A stretch of DNA of 25,160 nucleotides from PNAI01 sp964575715. Lineage in GTDB: Bacteria > Pseudomonadota > Alphaproteobacteria > Rhizobiales > Xanthobacteraceae. The DNA is taken from contig CAZNSG010000353.1 in the NCBI GenBank assembly GCA_964575715.1, positions 1-25,160 on the forward strand, in the 5' to 3' direction. The translations under genes were made by a program, and so were the position numbers. Within the stretch, counting starts at the first letter, position 1, and the number at the start of each line of letters is the position of its first letter. Of the stretch, positions 1-7,028 are shown piece by piece. The notes under the pieces were generated by a model, which was not told the DNA's origin, did no database searches, and worked only from the letters and a program-made list of their open reading frames with translations.

Positions 1-33
1 CAAAGCCTACAAAAGCTTCGCTATGATCGGTCA

Positions 34-108
34 CGACTCGCCCTCCTTGCGTTGAGGCTCTGCCCGGTCCATCCGGGTAACCCTCGCAACCGCATCGAGG
101 GTGAGTCG
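34..108. repeat. nested inverted repeat (possible structured RNA or cruciform)
   Basis: Three stems nest inside one another. The outer 12-bp stem pairs CGACTCGCCCTC (34-45) with GAGGGTGAGTCG (97-108) with one G-T wobble. A middle stem pairs GTTGAGG (51-57) with CCTCGCAAC (82-90), with two bulged bases. An inner stem pairs CCCGG (63-67) with CCGGG (73-77) around a 5-nt loop. There is no U-tract, so it is not a typical terminator, and it does not fold like a tRNA. No gene is seen in 1-247. Function unknown. Confidence 0.45.
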
Positions 109-247
109 CCTCATCAAAGGAAGGACATACGGTCTTGCTACTAGTTCCACGACACAGTGATTTTGACTGGTTGAGCCCCCGACGAAAGACAACGCCTATG
201 GTCGCAATCAGGCCCAATCAAAGAGTCAAATCCTCTGTGCAGAGGTG

Positions 248-1327
248 CTAGGCTTTGTTCCTATTAGCGAATTCCTGAATTGCAATTGTAATTTCGGCAG
301 TAGCTTTCGCATGAGGTCGGAGGTTGTGCGCAATCGGTGCTTCTCTGCGTACGATTGCTGATTTAGCATTCAACAATTCTTGCGCTTGATAATGCATTTG
401 ATCGGGTGAACCTGGACTGACCCCTGGGGGCGAAGGCCAATTATTCGGGTTTTGTTGATTTGATCTCATGCGTCCAATCGAGCCGGTCCATCTCTCACCT
501 GTGCCCAGACGTAAATCGCCAAAATACACATTATACTGATTTGAACATCTTGGCGGACGCGGTTCGCGAGGCTCCCGATCGGCGACAAATGGATCGAAGA
601 TTACATCTGCTAAGCATTCATCTTTAAAGGACCCCAAATGAAATACCTTCGGGTATTCATTAATCTCTTTTTGATTCTGGCCCGCTACGGTTAATGCCGC
701 TCCTAATCGTTCAGAAAACTTATCGCGGTAGGCCATCATATACTTAAGGTAATTAAGCCCGAACGATTGTAGAAAGGGTTTGCTCTCGCCCAGTAGCATA
801 AAGGCAGTTGCGCAGTGGGCAAAGGCTCGTGCAACATAAGCGTAGCCGAGTGGTCCCCATTCAGCCAGATAGTACCCTTCAGTTTTTAACTCGACTGCAA
901 GGATGCGAATGCGCTCTATTTTCTTCTCAGGATTTTTGGCAAGGTCATGAATTCCTGCGAATTCATCGATAAGGCTTTTTTCCAAAGCGCTTATGCGATG
1001 CGAAGCTACTTCACGATTGTTATTCTCCAGCAATGCCTGAATTTCGCTTGGTAGATCTCTTAGTATTCTCAGAACATCATCAATTTTTTGATCAACAATC
1101 ACCAATTGGGCTTTTATATCGTCTAAACCGCTTCGCACATCTCTCGAAAATTTCTGCGAGTCGAGGAAACCTATCACGGTGACGAATGCTTGGTAAATGA
1201 TGGCTATCGCTGAAAACGGGTCTTGCGCTCGGGCAGGCTGCGATAGCAAAAAGACTCCCGGTGGAACGATTGCGGTGCCTGCAAGCAGCGCACCATTACG
1301 AAGCAGAGCCCTTTTGGAGATGAGCAT
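248..1327 (-). CDS. exported protein of unknown function
   Basis: 359 residues, not recognised. The N-terminus is a Tat-like signal: SKRALLRN (a lysine-arginine variant of the twin-arginine motif), a hydrophobic stretch, then PARA-QD as a likely cleavage site near residue 34, so export is probable. Residues about 60-105 form an amphipathic, coiled-coil-like region (repeating DDIKAQL..VDQKIDDVL..L). The middle is helical and hydrophobic. Residues about 245-310 are rich in Pro, Arg, Asn and Gly and look extended. A GGGGAAG ribosome site lies about 6 bases before the ATG. Base composition is visibly more AT-rich than the catabolic genes from 2.4 kb on, which suggests separate acquisition. No neighbour gives a functional hint. 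Confidence 0.7.
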   Translation of the reverse strand: MLISKRALLRNGALLAGTAIVPPGVFLLSQPARAQDPFSAIAIIYQAFVTVIGFLDSQKFSRDVRSGLDDIKAQLVIVDQKIDDVLRILRDLPSEIQALLENNNREVASHRISALEKSLIDEFAGIHDLAKNPEKKIERIRILAVELKTEGYYLAEWGPLGYAYVARAFAHCATAFMLLGESKPFLQSFGLNYLKYMMAYRDKFSERLGAALTVAGQNQKEINEYPKVFHLGSFKDECLADVIFDPFVADREPREPRPPRCSNQYNVYFGDLRLGTGERWTGSIGRMRSNQQNPNNWPSPPGVSPGSPDQMHYQAQELLNAKSAIVRREAPIAHNLRPHAKATAEITIAIQEFANRNKA

Positions 1328-1510
1328 GACACTTCCCCTCTCAGAGTTTTCTTCAAGCTAGCATTGTCTTAGATGATTTGCATTTGTATGACAGATATTA
1401 ACCGAGAAAAAGATTTCCTCTTCCAGCTGCGGTGCAGAAATCAAACGCTTAAGATGGCGGATTCGAGCTAACCTAAAGAATCTCTCAACATTATTTTAGA
1501 TCACTTCATC

Positions 1511-1635
1511 TTACAACCATCTGTTACTCTCCTTCACCTCCTCCGCATCCACATACACCTGTTCGCCCATCGCTTTGAATTTCTCCGACATCCGCGCGAT
1601 GGCGGCGGCGGTGGTGAGTGCGCCGGCATTTTGCG
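1511..1635 (-). pseudogene. possible ThiC C-terminal-like remnant
   Basis: Directly downstream of the DUF3859 gene, in a different minus-strand frame, about 40 codons read through to a stop at 1511-1513. They contain MSEKFKAMGEQVYVDAEEV. This resembles the C-terminal tail of phosphomethylpyrimidine synthase ThiC (from memory, E. coli has a MSENFRARGGEIYL-like tail): M-S-E-x-F-basic-A-x-G-x-x-hydrophobic-Y. No start codon, SAM-radical motif or remaining ThiC sequence is present, so it would be a gene scrap. The match is short and made by eye. It could be chance or a frameshifted extension of the neighbouring gene. Confidence 0.25.
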
Positions 1636-2136
1636 TCACGGCGTGACTACGGCAAACCTCTTCTCGCCGAGCTTGCGGCCCTGGTACCAGAACTCGAATG
1701 CCCAGTCGCCGGAAACCATCTCCCAGGAGTAGGTGAACTCATACATCCGGAACCTGGGCTCGCCAATTGTCGCCGGCCGATCAAACTCATTTTTCTGAAA
1801 TTTTTCTCCCTTGGCGTTCACCAAACCCTGCGGCGGGAACCGGGTGATCCACGTCAGCGTGACCTCACTACCCTTTGGTTGTCCAACCACCACGTATCTG
1901 AGCCCGAAGCGCAACCCGAGGCGCGCTGACACCGTTTCAGTCTGCGTGACGAGCTTAATATTGCTCGAGACGTTTATGTAGCCAGCCGCAGTGTCTTGTT
2001 TCGTTTCCGCCTTTTGCGTCGTGCCTGTATAAATTCCATAGTCGATAATATTGATACGATCGACCTGCTGTGCCTGTGCACCGGTGCTCGCCGAGGCAAA
2101 GAGGAGCAGTGAAAACGAGAGTAAAGTCCGCACCAT
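1636..2136 (-). CDS. DUF3859-type secreted protein
   Basis: The start is placed at ATG 2136 (MVRTLLSFSLLL), giving 166 residues. It is preceded by a GAGGA ribosome site and begins a clean Sec signal peptide ending around GAQAQQ. The upstream in-frame ATG at 2175 would add 13 residues that spoil the signal. The mature part is beta-rich: a motif like VDRINIIDYGIYTG opens the domain, and SGDWAFEFWYQGRKLGEKRF closes it. This order is what I associate with DUF3859, a family of small exported proteins of unknown role. It is transcribed alone and divergently from the monooxygenase at 2429. The domain assignment is from memory. Confidence 0.7.
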   Translation of the reverse strand: MVRTLLSFSLLLFASASTGAQAQQVDRINIIDYGIYTGTTQKAETKQDTAAGYINVSSNIKLVTQTETVSARLGLRFGLRYVVVGQPKGSEVTLTWITRFPPQGLVNAKGEKFQKNEFDRPATIGEPRFRMYEFTYSWEMVSGDWAFEFWYQGRKLGEKRFAVVTP

Positions 2137-2428
2137 GGTTCCTCGTGTAATCGGTTGAGCATTCATGGCTGACATCCCCAGATGAACGCCTTTGCCTACC
2201 TTAGGATGCGACTTTCCGGTTTCAATCGCAAGGCGAACTGTGCCGAATAGAGGTTTTCATCAGCCGGTGTGATAAATTTTGCCGCCCACTTTCGGCGCGC
2301 TGCAAACCGTTGCTTTTCGGTCATGAAGGTGCATGTGGTCTTTGGCGCGGCCGGCCGGTATGCCTTTGCCACGTGGTTCGATACGTTTAATGCTCAAGGT
2401 CAATGAACGCCTTGGAGGAATTGCGACC

Positions 2429-3661
2429 ATGAGCGCCAACGGGAGAAAGTCGCCAGTGTTGGTGGTGGGCGGCGGCATCGGGGGCCTTGCCGCGGCGTTG
2501 GCGCTAGCGCGCAAGGGCGTGCCGGTGCAGGTGATCGAACAGGCGCCCGAGTTCAAGGAGATCGGCGCCGGTATCCAGCTTGGACCCAACGTCTTCCGCA
2601 TGTTCGAAGTGCTCGGGCTCACCGAGGAAATGAGCAAGTGGGCGGTGTTTCCGCAAGGGCTGGAAATGCGCGATGCGATGACGGGCAAGACGTTCGTTGA
2701 GTTGCCGGTCGACCACCGTTTTTATGAAAAGTATCACGCGCCCTATGGCGTGGTGCACCGCGCCGATCTGCTGAATGTAATCTATGAGGCATGCAAGAAA
2801 TCCAATCTCATAACTCTCACCACGTCGCAGAAGGTGATCGGTATCGAGCAGACCGCAAGCGGCGTCACCGCCCGCACCGAAAGCGGCGAGTCCATTGCCG
2901 GAGCGGCGCTGATCGGCTGCGACGGCCTGTGGTCCACCATTCGTTCGATCGTCGTGGGCGACGGCAAGCCGGCGGTTTCCGGCCACATCGCCTATCGCGC
3001 AGTGATCCCGACGCCCGAATGGCCAAAGGAATTCCGCATCAACAAGATGATCCTGTGGGCCGGCGAGAAGACGCACCTTGTGCATTATCCGCTGCGGCGC
3101 GGCGAGCTGTTCAACCTTGTGGTGGTGTTTCACTCCGATCGCTACGAGGAGGGTTGGGACACCTACGGCGATCCGGAAGAACTGCACCTGCGTTTCGCGG
3201 AAAAGTGCGAACCGGTGCGGACGCTGCTCAAGAAGGTCGAAGGCTGGCGCATGTGGGTGCTGTGCGATCGCCCGCCGATCAAGGACTGGAGCAAGGGCCG
3301 CGTCACGCTGCTCGGCGACGCCGCGCATCCCATGCTGCAATATCTCGCGCAAGGCGCCAACATGGCGCTGGAAGACGCGGTGTGCCTCGCCGAACAGGTG
3401 GTGGCCTGCGGCGACGACTACGCCGCGGCATTCAAGAAATATCAGGAGCTGCGCTATTTGCGTACCGCGCGCGTGCAACTCATGGCACGGGTGTTCGGCG
3501 AGATCTATCATGCCTCCGGAGTCAACCGCGAGCTGCGCAACCAGGTCTTAAGCGAATGGACCACGCAAGGCGGCATCGACATGTCGTGGCTGTACGGCCA
3601 TCAGGCGCATTTGCCGCGCGTCGAAAAAGTGGTGGTGCCGAAACAAGAGCTGAAGTTTTGA
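2429..3661 (+). CDS. FAD-dependent monooxygenase, 3-hydroxybenzoate 6-hydroxylase-like
   Basis: Start at ATG 2429, six to ten bases after a strong GGAGGA (2414-2419). An earlier in-frame ATG at 2333 adds 32 residues with no family character. The protein has 410 residues. Seen: GGGIGG dinucleotide-binding motif near residues 14-19, the GCDG motif at about 163-166 (Asp165) and the GRVTLLGDAAHP FAD-ribityl motif around Asp297. These define class A flavoprotein aromatic hydroxylases, which use NAD(P)H and O2. Length and overall sequence most resemble 3-hydroxybenzoate 6-hydroxylases (gentisate-forming) and salicylate 1-hydroxylases; I favour the former. No ring-cleavage gene is in the window. It lies just upstream of an aldolase-type gene in the same direction, separated by a repeat. 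Confidence 0.8.
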   Translation: MSANGRKSPVLVVGGGIGGLAAALALARKGVPVQVIEQAPEFKEIGAGIQLGPNVFRMFEVLGLTEEMSKWAVFPQGLEMRDAMTGKTFVELPVDHRFYEKYHAPYGVVHRADLLNVIYEACKKSNLITLTTSQKVIGIEQTASGVTARTESGESIAGAALIGCDGLWSTIRSIVVGDGKPAVSGHIAYRAVIPTPEWPKEFRINKMILWAGEKTHLVHYPLRRGELFNLVVVFHSDRYEEGWDTYGDPEELHLRFAEKCEPVRTLLKKVEGWRMWVLCDRPPIKDWSKGRVTLLGDAAHPMLQYLAQGANMALEDAVCLAEQVVACGDDYAAAFKKYQELRYLRTARVQLMARVFGEIYHASGVNRELRNQVLSEWTTQGGIDMSWLYGHQAHLPRVEKVVVPKQELKF

Positions 3662-3700
3662 TGACGTACGAACGAGCTACCGTTCAGAAACTTTTTCATT

Positions 3701-3835
3701 GTCATTCCGGGGCGCCGCCAACGGGCCGGCGCTTCGCGCCGCCCGATGACAGGCTCCGCGGCGAGCCCGGAATCCATATACGCAGGCCGGGGTTATGGAT
3801 TCCGGGCCCGGCCCTGCGGGCCGTCCCGGAATGAC
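3701..3835. repeat. type-1 palindromic repeat, copy A
   Basis: Left arm GTCATTCCGGGG...CCCGGAATCCATA, a short spacer, then right arm TTATGGATTCCGGG...CCCGGAATGAC. Each arm folds as a hairpin, and the whole unit has inverted ends (GTCATTCCGG / CCGGAATGAC). The left hairpin tip is expanded by an extra palindromic segment at about 3716-3758. The same unit recurs at 4601-5069 (split), 11434-11549, 19222-19382 and 20838-20938. Confidence 0.9.
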
Positions 3836-3877
3836 GATACTTCTCACAAATAATTTCTGCCAAGGAGGACCGTGCGC

Positions 3878-4594
3878 ATGTCGAAATTTGACGATCTGAT
3901 CGAAGACCTCGTCACCGCCAACCGAATTCTCGCCAAGCAAGGGATCGTAGATTCGTTCGGCCATGTGAGCGTTCGCCATCCGGGCAATCCCAAGCGCTAT
4001 TTGCTGTCGCGCTCGCGTGCGCCCGAACGCGTCGAGACCGCTGACATCATGGAGTTCACGCTCGATGGCGACCCGGTCGATGCGCGCGGGCGCAAGCCAT
4101 ACTTAGAGCGCTTCATCCACGGCGCGGCCTATGAGATGCGGCCGGACGTGATGTCGGTCGTGCACAATCATAGCCCGGGCGTGATCCCGTTCGGCGTCAC
4201 TGGGCGCAAGATGCGTCCGATCATGCACATGTGCGCGACCATCGGACACGAGGTTCCGATCTGGGATCAGCACAAGAAATTCGGCGACACCAATCTGCTG
4301 GTGGAGAGCATGGCGGTAGGGCGCGATCTCGCCAAGACGCTGGGCAAGGGCCGCACCGCGCTGATGCGGGGTCACGGCTCGATCGTGGTCGGTCCGGATT
4401 TGCGGGCGACGATTTACACGTCCGTCTATCTCGAACTCAACGCCAGGCTACAGATGCAAGCCGAAGCGATGGGCAAGGTCAAATTTCTCACCAAGGGCGA
4501 GACCGAAATGGTCGCGGCGACCACCACGCCCGCCAATGTCAATCGCGCCTGGGAGAACTGGTGCCGTCACGCCGATCGGCCGTATCGCGAGTAA
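3878..4594 (+). CDS. class II aldolase/adducin family protein
   Basis: 238 residues from ATG 3878, which sits a good distance after AAGGAGG (3862-3868). A GTG at 3872 would add two residues but crowds the ribosome site. The metal-binding pattern of class II aldolases is present: HNH in VVHNHSPG (His96 and His98) and a third histidine in MRGHGSIVVG (His166). The family includes sugar-phosphate aldolases and decarboxylases of aromatic acids such as dihydroxyphthalate decarboxylases. Since both flanking metabolic genes are flavin aromatic hydroxylases, a role in decarboxylating or cleaving an aromatic intermediate is a reasonable inference, but the substrate is not readable. The C-terminus ends in a helical region with WENWCRHADRPYRE. 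Confidence 0.8.
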   Translation: MSKFDDLIEDLVTANRILAKQGIVDSFGHVSVRHPGNPKRYLLSRSRAPERVETADIMEFTLDGDPVDARGRKPYLERFIHGAAYEMRPDVMSVVHNHSPGVIPFGVTGRKMRPIMHMCATIGHEVPIWDQHKKFGDTNLLVESMAVGRDLAKTLGKGRTALMRGHGSIVVGPDLRATIYTSVYLELNARLQMQAEAMGKVKFLTKGETEMVAATTTPANVNRAWENWCRHADRPYRE

Positions 4595-4655
4595 CCGTTT
4601 GTCATTCCGGGACGGCCCGGAGGGCCGGACCCGGAATCCATAACCCCGGTCTCTC

Positions 4656-4958
4656 ATGTATTACGTCTATCTCTTGTATTACGTCTATCTCTTGGCAAGT
4701 CGGAAACATGGAACGCTCTATCTCGGCGTCACCAACGATTTGATCCGACGAGTCTACGAACACAAGTCGAAGGTCGTGGCAGGTTTCACATCTCGTTATG
4801 ACGTCAATCGCCTTGTTTGGTTCGAAATTTACGACGATCCTGAAAATGCCATCACCCGGGAGAAGGAAATCAAGAAATGGCGACGCGATTGGAAAATAGC
4901 GTTGATCGAGGAACACAATCTAGACTGGGTAGATCTCTATTCGTCGATTGCCCGATAG
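4656..4958 (+). CDS. GIY-YIG nuclease family protein inside a repeat
   Basis: 100 residues, the usual size of stand-alone GIY-YIG proteins that are multicopy in Bradyrhizobium-like genomes. The first motif is YVY (in place of GIY) and the second is YLG at residues 22-24 (in place of YIG). They are followed by NDLIRRVYEH with the expected catalytic arginine (Arg31/32). A C-terminal helix, ENAITREKEIKKWRRDWK, carries the likely metal-binding glutamate. An exact 18-bp tandem duplication (4659-4676 and 4677-4694) repeats the residues YYVYLL, so the first beta strand and its motif occur twice. There is no clear ribosome site; a TTG at 4674 could be an alternative start. The gene lies precisely between the two arms of a palindromic repeat. 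Cellular role unknown: homing or transposition helper, or repair, are options. Confidence 0.85.
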   Translation: MYYVYLLYYVYLLASRKHGTLYLGVTNDLIRRVYEHKSKVVAGFTSRYDVNRLVWFEIYDDPENAITREKEIKKWRRDWKIALIEEHNLDWVDLYSSIAR

Positions 4959-4991
4959 GTTTGTGGTTATGGATTCCGGGTTCGCCGCCAT

Positions 4992-5052
4992 CCAAGTCGG
5001 CTATAGCCGACTTGGACATTTTAATTCCGATCTCGGGTAAACCCGAGATCGG
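4992..5052. repeat. two-palindrome module M, copy 1
   Basis: A perfect 24-bp palindrome (4992-5015, core GTCGGCTATAGCCGAC) is followed by an 11-bp spacer and a second palindrome (5027-5052, arms CCGATCTCGGG / CCCGAGATCGG). The module lies in the tip of the right hairpin of the GIY-YIG-carrying repeat, between stem halves CGCCGCC and GGCGGCG. Confidence 0.85.
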
Positions 5053-5077
5053 CGGCGCCCCGGAATGACGAAATCGA

Positions 5078-6763
5078 ATGATGAGCGCCAAAATTGAGCA
5101 AATTCCCATCGCCATCGTCGGCGGCGGACCAGTCGGGCTGATGCTGGCGCTGTTTCTCGACCGCTATGGCGTGCGCTCGATCATCTTCAACAGCGAAGCG
5201 GAGGTGCGCCCGCATCCCAAAGGCAGCTCGCACAATGCGCGCACCATGGAGCATCACCGCCGGCTCGGCATTGCGCAAAAGATCCGTTCCTTCAGCCTGG
5301 CGCTAGATCGCCCAACGGACGTGGCCTATTTCACCCGCCTCACCGGCTGGGAGCTGGCGCGGCTGCACATGCCATCGGAGGCCGAAAAGCAGCGCGCGGT
5401 CGCGGCCGCGCCCGCGACCGATCAGGTGCCCGAGCCGATCCTGCGCGCCAACCAGATGTACGTCGAAGCATTCCTGCTGGCGCATGCGCGCACGCGCGAA
5501 AACATCAATGTGCGCTTCGGCTGGCAGGTCGACAAATTCGACGATGACGACAAAGGCGTGACGCTCGAGGCGGAAGCGGTGGGCGACGACGCGCGCAAAG
5601 GCGCGCGCGAGACCTGGCGCGCGCAATACCTCGTCGGCTGCGACGGCGGGCGCAGTTTTGTGCGCCGCTCGCTTGCGCTGCGCTACCACGGCTTCGCCAA
5701 GCTCGACGCGCCGCACTATGGCGGACGTATGATCGCGACCCACATGCGCGCGCCGACGCTCTATCGCGACCATCTCGCGCATTGGCACGGCTGGCAATAT
5801 TGGGTGGTGAACCCCGAGGTGCGCGCGACCATCATCTCGCTGCGCGGCGACGAGGAGTTCTTGGTTTTCTCCAAGGCAAAAGACGATGAAGCGGTACCGA
5901 GCGACGAAGCGATCGCCAACATGGTGCGGCGCGGCGTCGGCGCCGACATTGCGCTCACCATGCTCGATCATCGCCCCTGGACCGCCGGCATCGCGCTGGT
6001 GGCCGAGCATTTCATCGCCGGCCGCGTGGTGCTCGCCGGCGATGCCGCGCATCTGTTCACGCCGACCGGCGGCTTTGGCATGAACACCGGCATGGACGAC
6101 ACTTCCAATCTCGCCTGGAAACTGGCCGCGACCATGCAAGGATGGGGCGGAGCCAACCTGCTGCAAACCTATGAGCAGGAGCGCAAGCCGGTGGCCGAGC
6201 GCAACACCCTCGCGGCGCGCGAACTCAATGTGCATCTGGCTAATCTGTCGGTGCCCGCCGCCATCGAGCAAGACACCGCCGAAGGCGAAGCGGCGCGGGC
6301 CCAAGTGAGCGCGCAGCTCTCCACCTTCGGCGAGGAATTCGCCTCGCTCGGCGTGCAGCTCGGCGCGCGGTACGACGGCTCACCGATCATTGCGTCCGAC
6401 GGCGCTGCGCCGCCGGCGGACAACTATGTACGCTACACGCCGTCCAGCGTTCCGGGCGGGCGCGCGCCGCATGTCTGGCTGGACAGCGGGCGCAGCCATG
6501 GCAGCTCGCTGTTCGACCGGCTGGGCTTCGGTTTCACGCTGCTGCGGCTGGGCGGCAAGGCGGCCAAGACAGGAGCCATTGAGCATGCAGCGCACGCTCG
6601 GCGTGTGCCGCTCCAAGTACTTGATATTCCGCATGCGGATGCGCGCGACCTCTATGAGCGCGACCTTGTGCTGGTGCGCCCCGACCAATATGTGGCCTGG
6701 CGCGGCAATTCCCCACCCTCCAACCCCGACCGTTTACTGGCCAAAATCGTCGGTGCAGATTAA
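5078..6763 (+). CDS. FAD-dependent hydroxylase, PheA/MhpA-type
   Basis: 561 residues. Seen: GGGPVGLMLALFLDRYG at residues about 14-31 (FAD ADP-binding), the GCDGGRSFVRRSL motif with Asp189, and GRVVLAGDAAHLFTPTGGFGMNTGMDDTSNLAWKLA with Asp322. The long GD-motif extension and the extra C-terminal domain (from about residue 420, thioredoxin-like in this family) separate it from the shorter hydroxylase at 2429. The family comprises phenol 2-monooxygenases, 3-(3-hydroxyphenyl)propionate hydroxylases and chlorophenol hydroxylases; substrate not assignable. The start ATG is only eight bases after the end of a palindromic repeat and lacks a convincing ribosome site, so the native leader may have been displaced by the repeat. 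Confidence 0.85.
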   Translation: MMSAKIEQIPIAIVGGGPVGLMLALFLDRYGVRSIIFNSEAEVRPHPKGSSHNARTMEHHRRLGIAQKIRSFSLALDRPTDVAYFTRLTGWELARLHMPSEAEKQRAVAAAPATDQVPEPILRANQMYVEAFLLAHARTRENINVRFGWQVDKFDDDDKGVTLEAEAVGDDARKGARETWRAQYLVGCDGGRSFVRRSLALRYHGFAKLDAPHYGGRMIATHMRAPTLYRDHLAHWHGWQYWVVNPEVRATIISLRGDEEFLVFSKAKDDEAVPSDEAIANMVRRGVGADIALTMLDHRPWTAGIALVAEHFIAGRVVLAGDAAHLFTPTGGFGMNTGMDDTSNLAWKLAATMQGWGGANLLQTYEQERKPVAERNTLAARELNVHLANLSVPAAIEQDTAEGEAARAQVSAQLSTFGEEFASLGVQLGARYDGSPIIASDGAAPPADNYVRYTPSSVPGGRAPHVWLDSGRSHGSSLFDRLGFGFTLLRLGGKAAKTGAIEHAAHARRVPLQVLDIPHADARDLYERDLVLVRPDQYVAWRGNSPPSNPDRLLAKIVGAD

Positions 6764-6839
6764 GCGCGACACGGTGGCAAATTGACTTTTCTCACGTCGG
6801 TTGGCAATCAAAATGGTATGCTTGGATACGGCCCAACTA

Positions 6840-6952
6840 TCCGCTCGTCCCCGCGAAACTTGTCCCCGCGCAGGCGGGGAGCGGGGACCCAGGGTCGCGA
6901 ATCCGAGTTTTGCCATCTGGGGATTCCCGCTTACGCGGGATTGAGCGGGATG
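6840..6952. repeat. palindromic repeat, GTCCCCGCG type
   Basis: A cluster of inverted GC arms between the hydroxylase and a TctC gene: CCGCTCGTCCCCGCG, then GTCCCCGCGCAGGCGGGGA, then CTGGGGATTCCCGC with GCGGGATTGAGCGGG. The ends (CCGCTC / GAGCGG) are inverted. It is distinct from the other repeat families here. Confidence 0.7.
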
Positions 6953-7028
6953 GGATATCGCGCAACGCTAACTGAATGCCTTTTAAAATCTGCTTCTGCA
7001 TGACTTTCGAGCCATTGAGGACAGCAAA

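Larger units (their letters stand above)
4601..5069. mobile_element. type-1 palindromic repeat split by a GIY-YIG gene (candidate autonomous element)
   Basis: The left arm (4601-4650) begins GTCATTCCGGG and ends CCGGAATCCATAACCCC. The right arm (about 4963-5069) begins GTGGTTATGGATTCCGGG and ends CCCCGGAATGAC. In copies A, C, D and E these arms are separated by only about 15-30 bp. Here the spacer is replaced by the 303-bp GIY-YIG gene, with no other sequence. The right hairpin also carries the two-palindrome module at 4992-5052. It looks like a small element with hairpin ends and a nuclease gene as cargo. Mobility is inferred. Confidence 0.6.

Noticed and set aside
34..108. tRNA gene
   Set aside because: The stems nest rather than forming a cloverleaf, and there is no anticodon arm or T-loop consensus.
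2791..3834. Long plus-strand frame inside the hydroxylase gene
   Set aside because: Arg/Gly/His-rich shadow in another frame of the flavoprotein at 2429-3661, with no family features of its own.
4656..4958. Fragment of UvrC
   Set aside because: The length and the C-terminal helix match complete stand-alone GIY-YIG proteins; no UvrC-specific domains are missing at a breakpoint.
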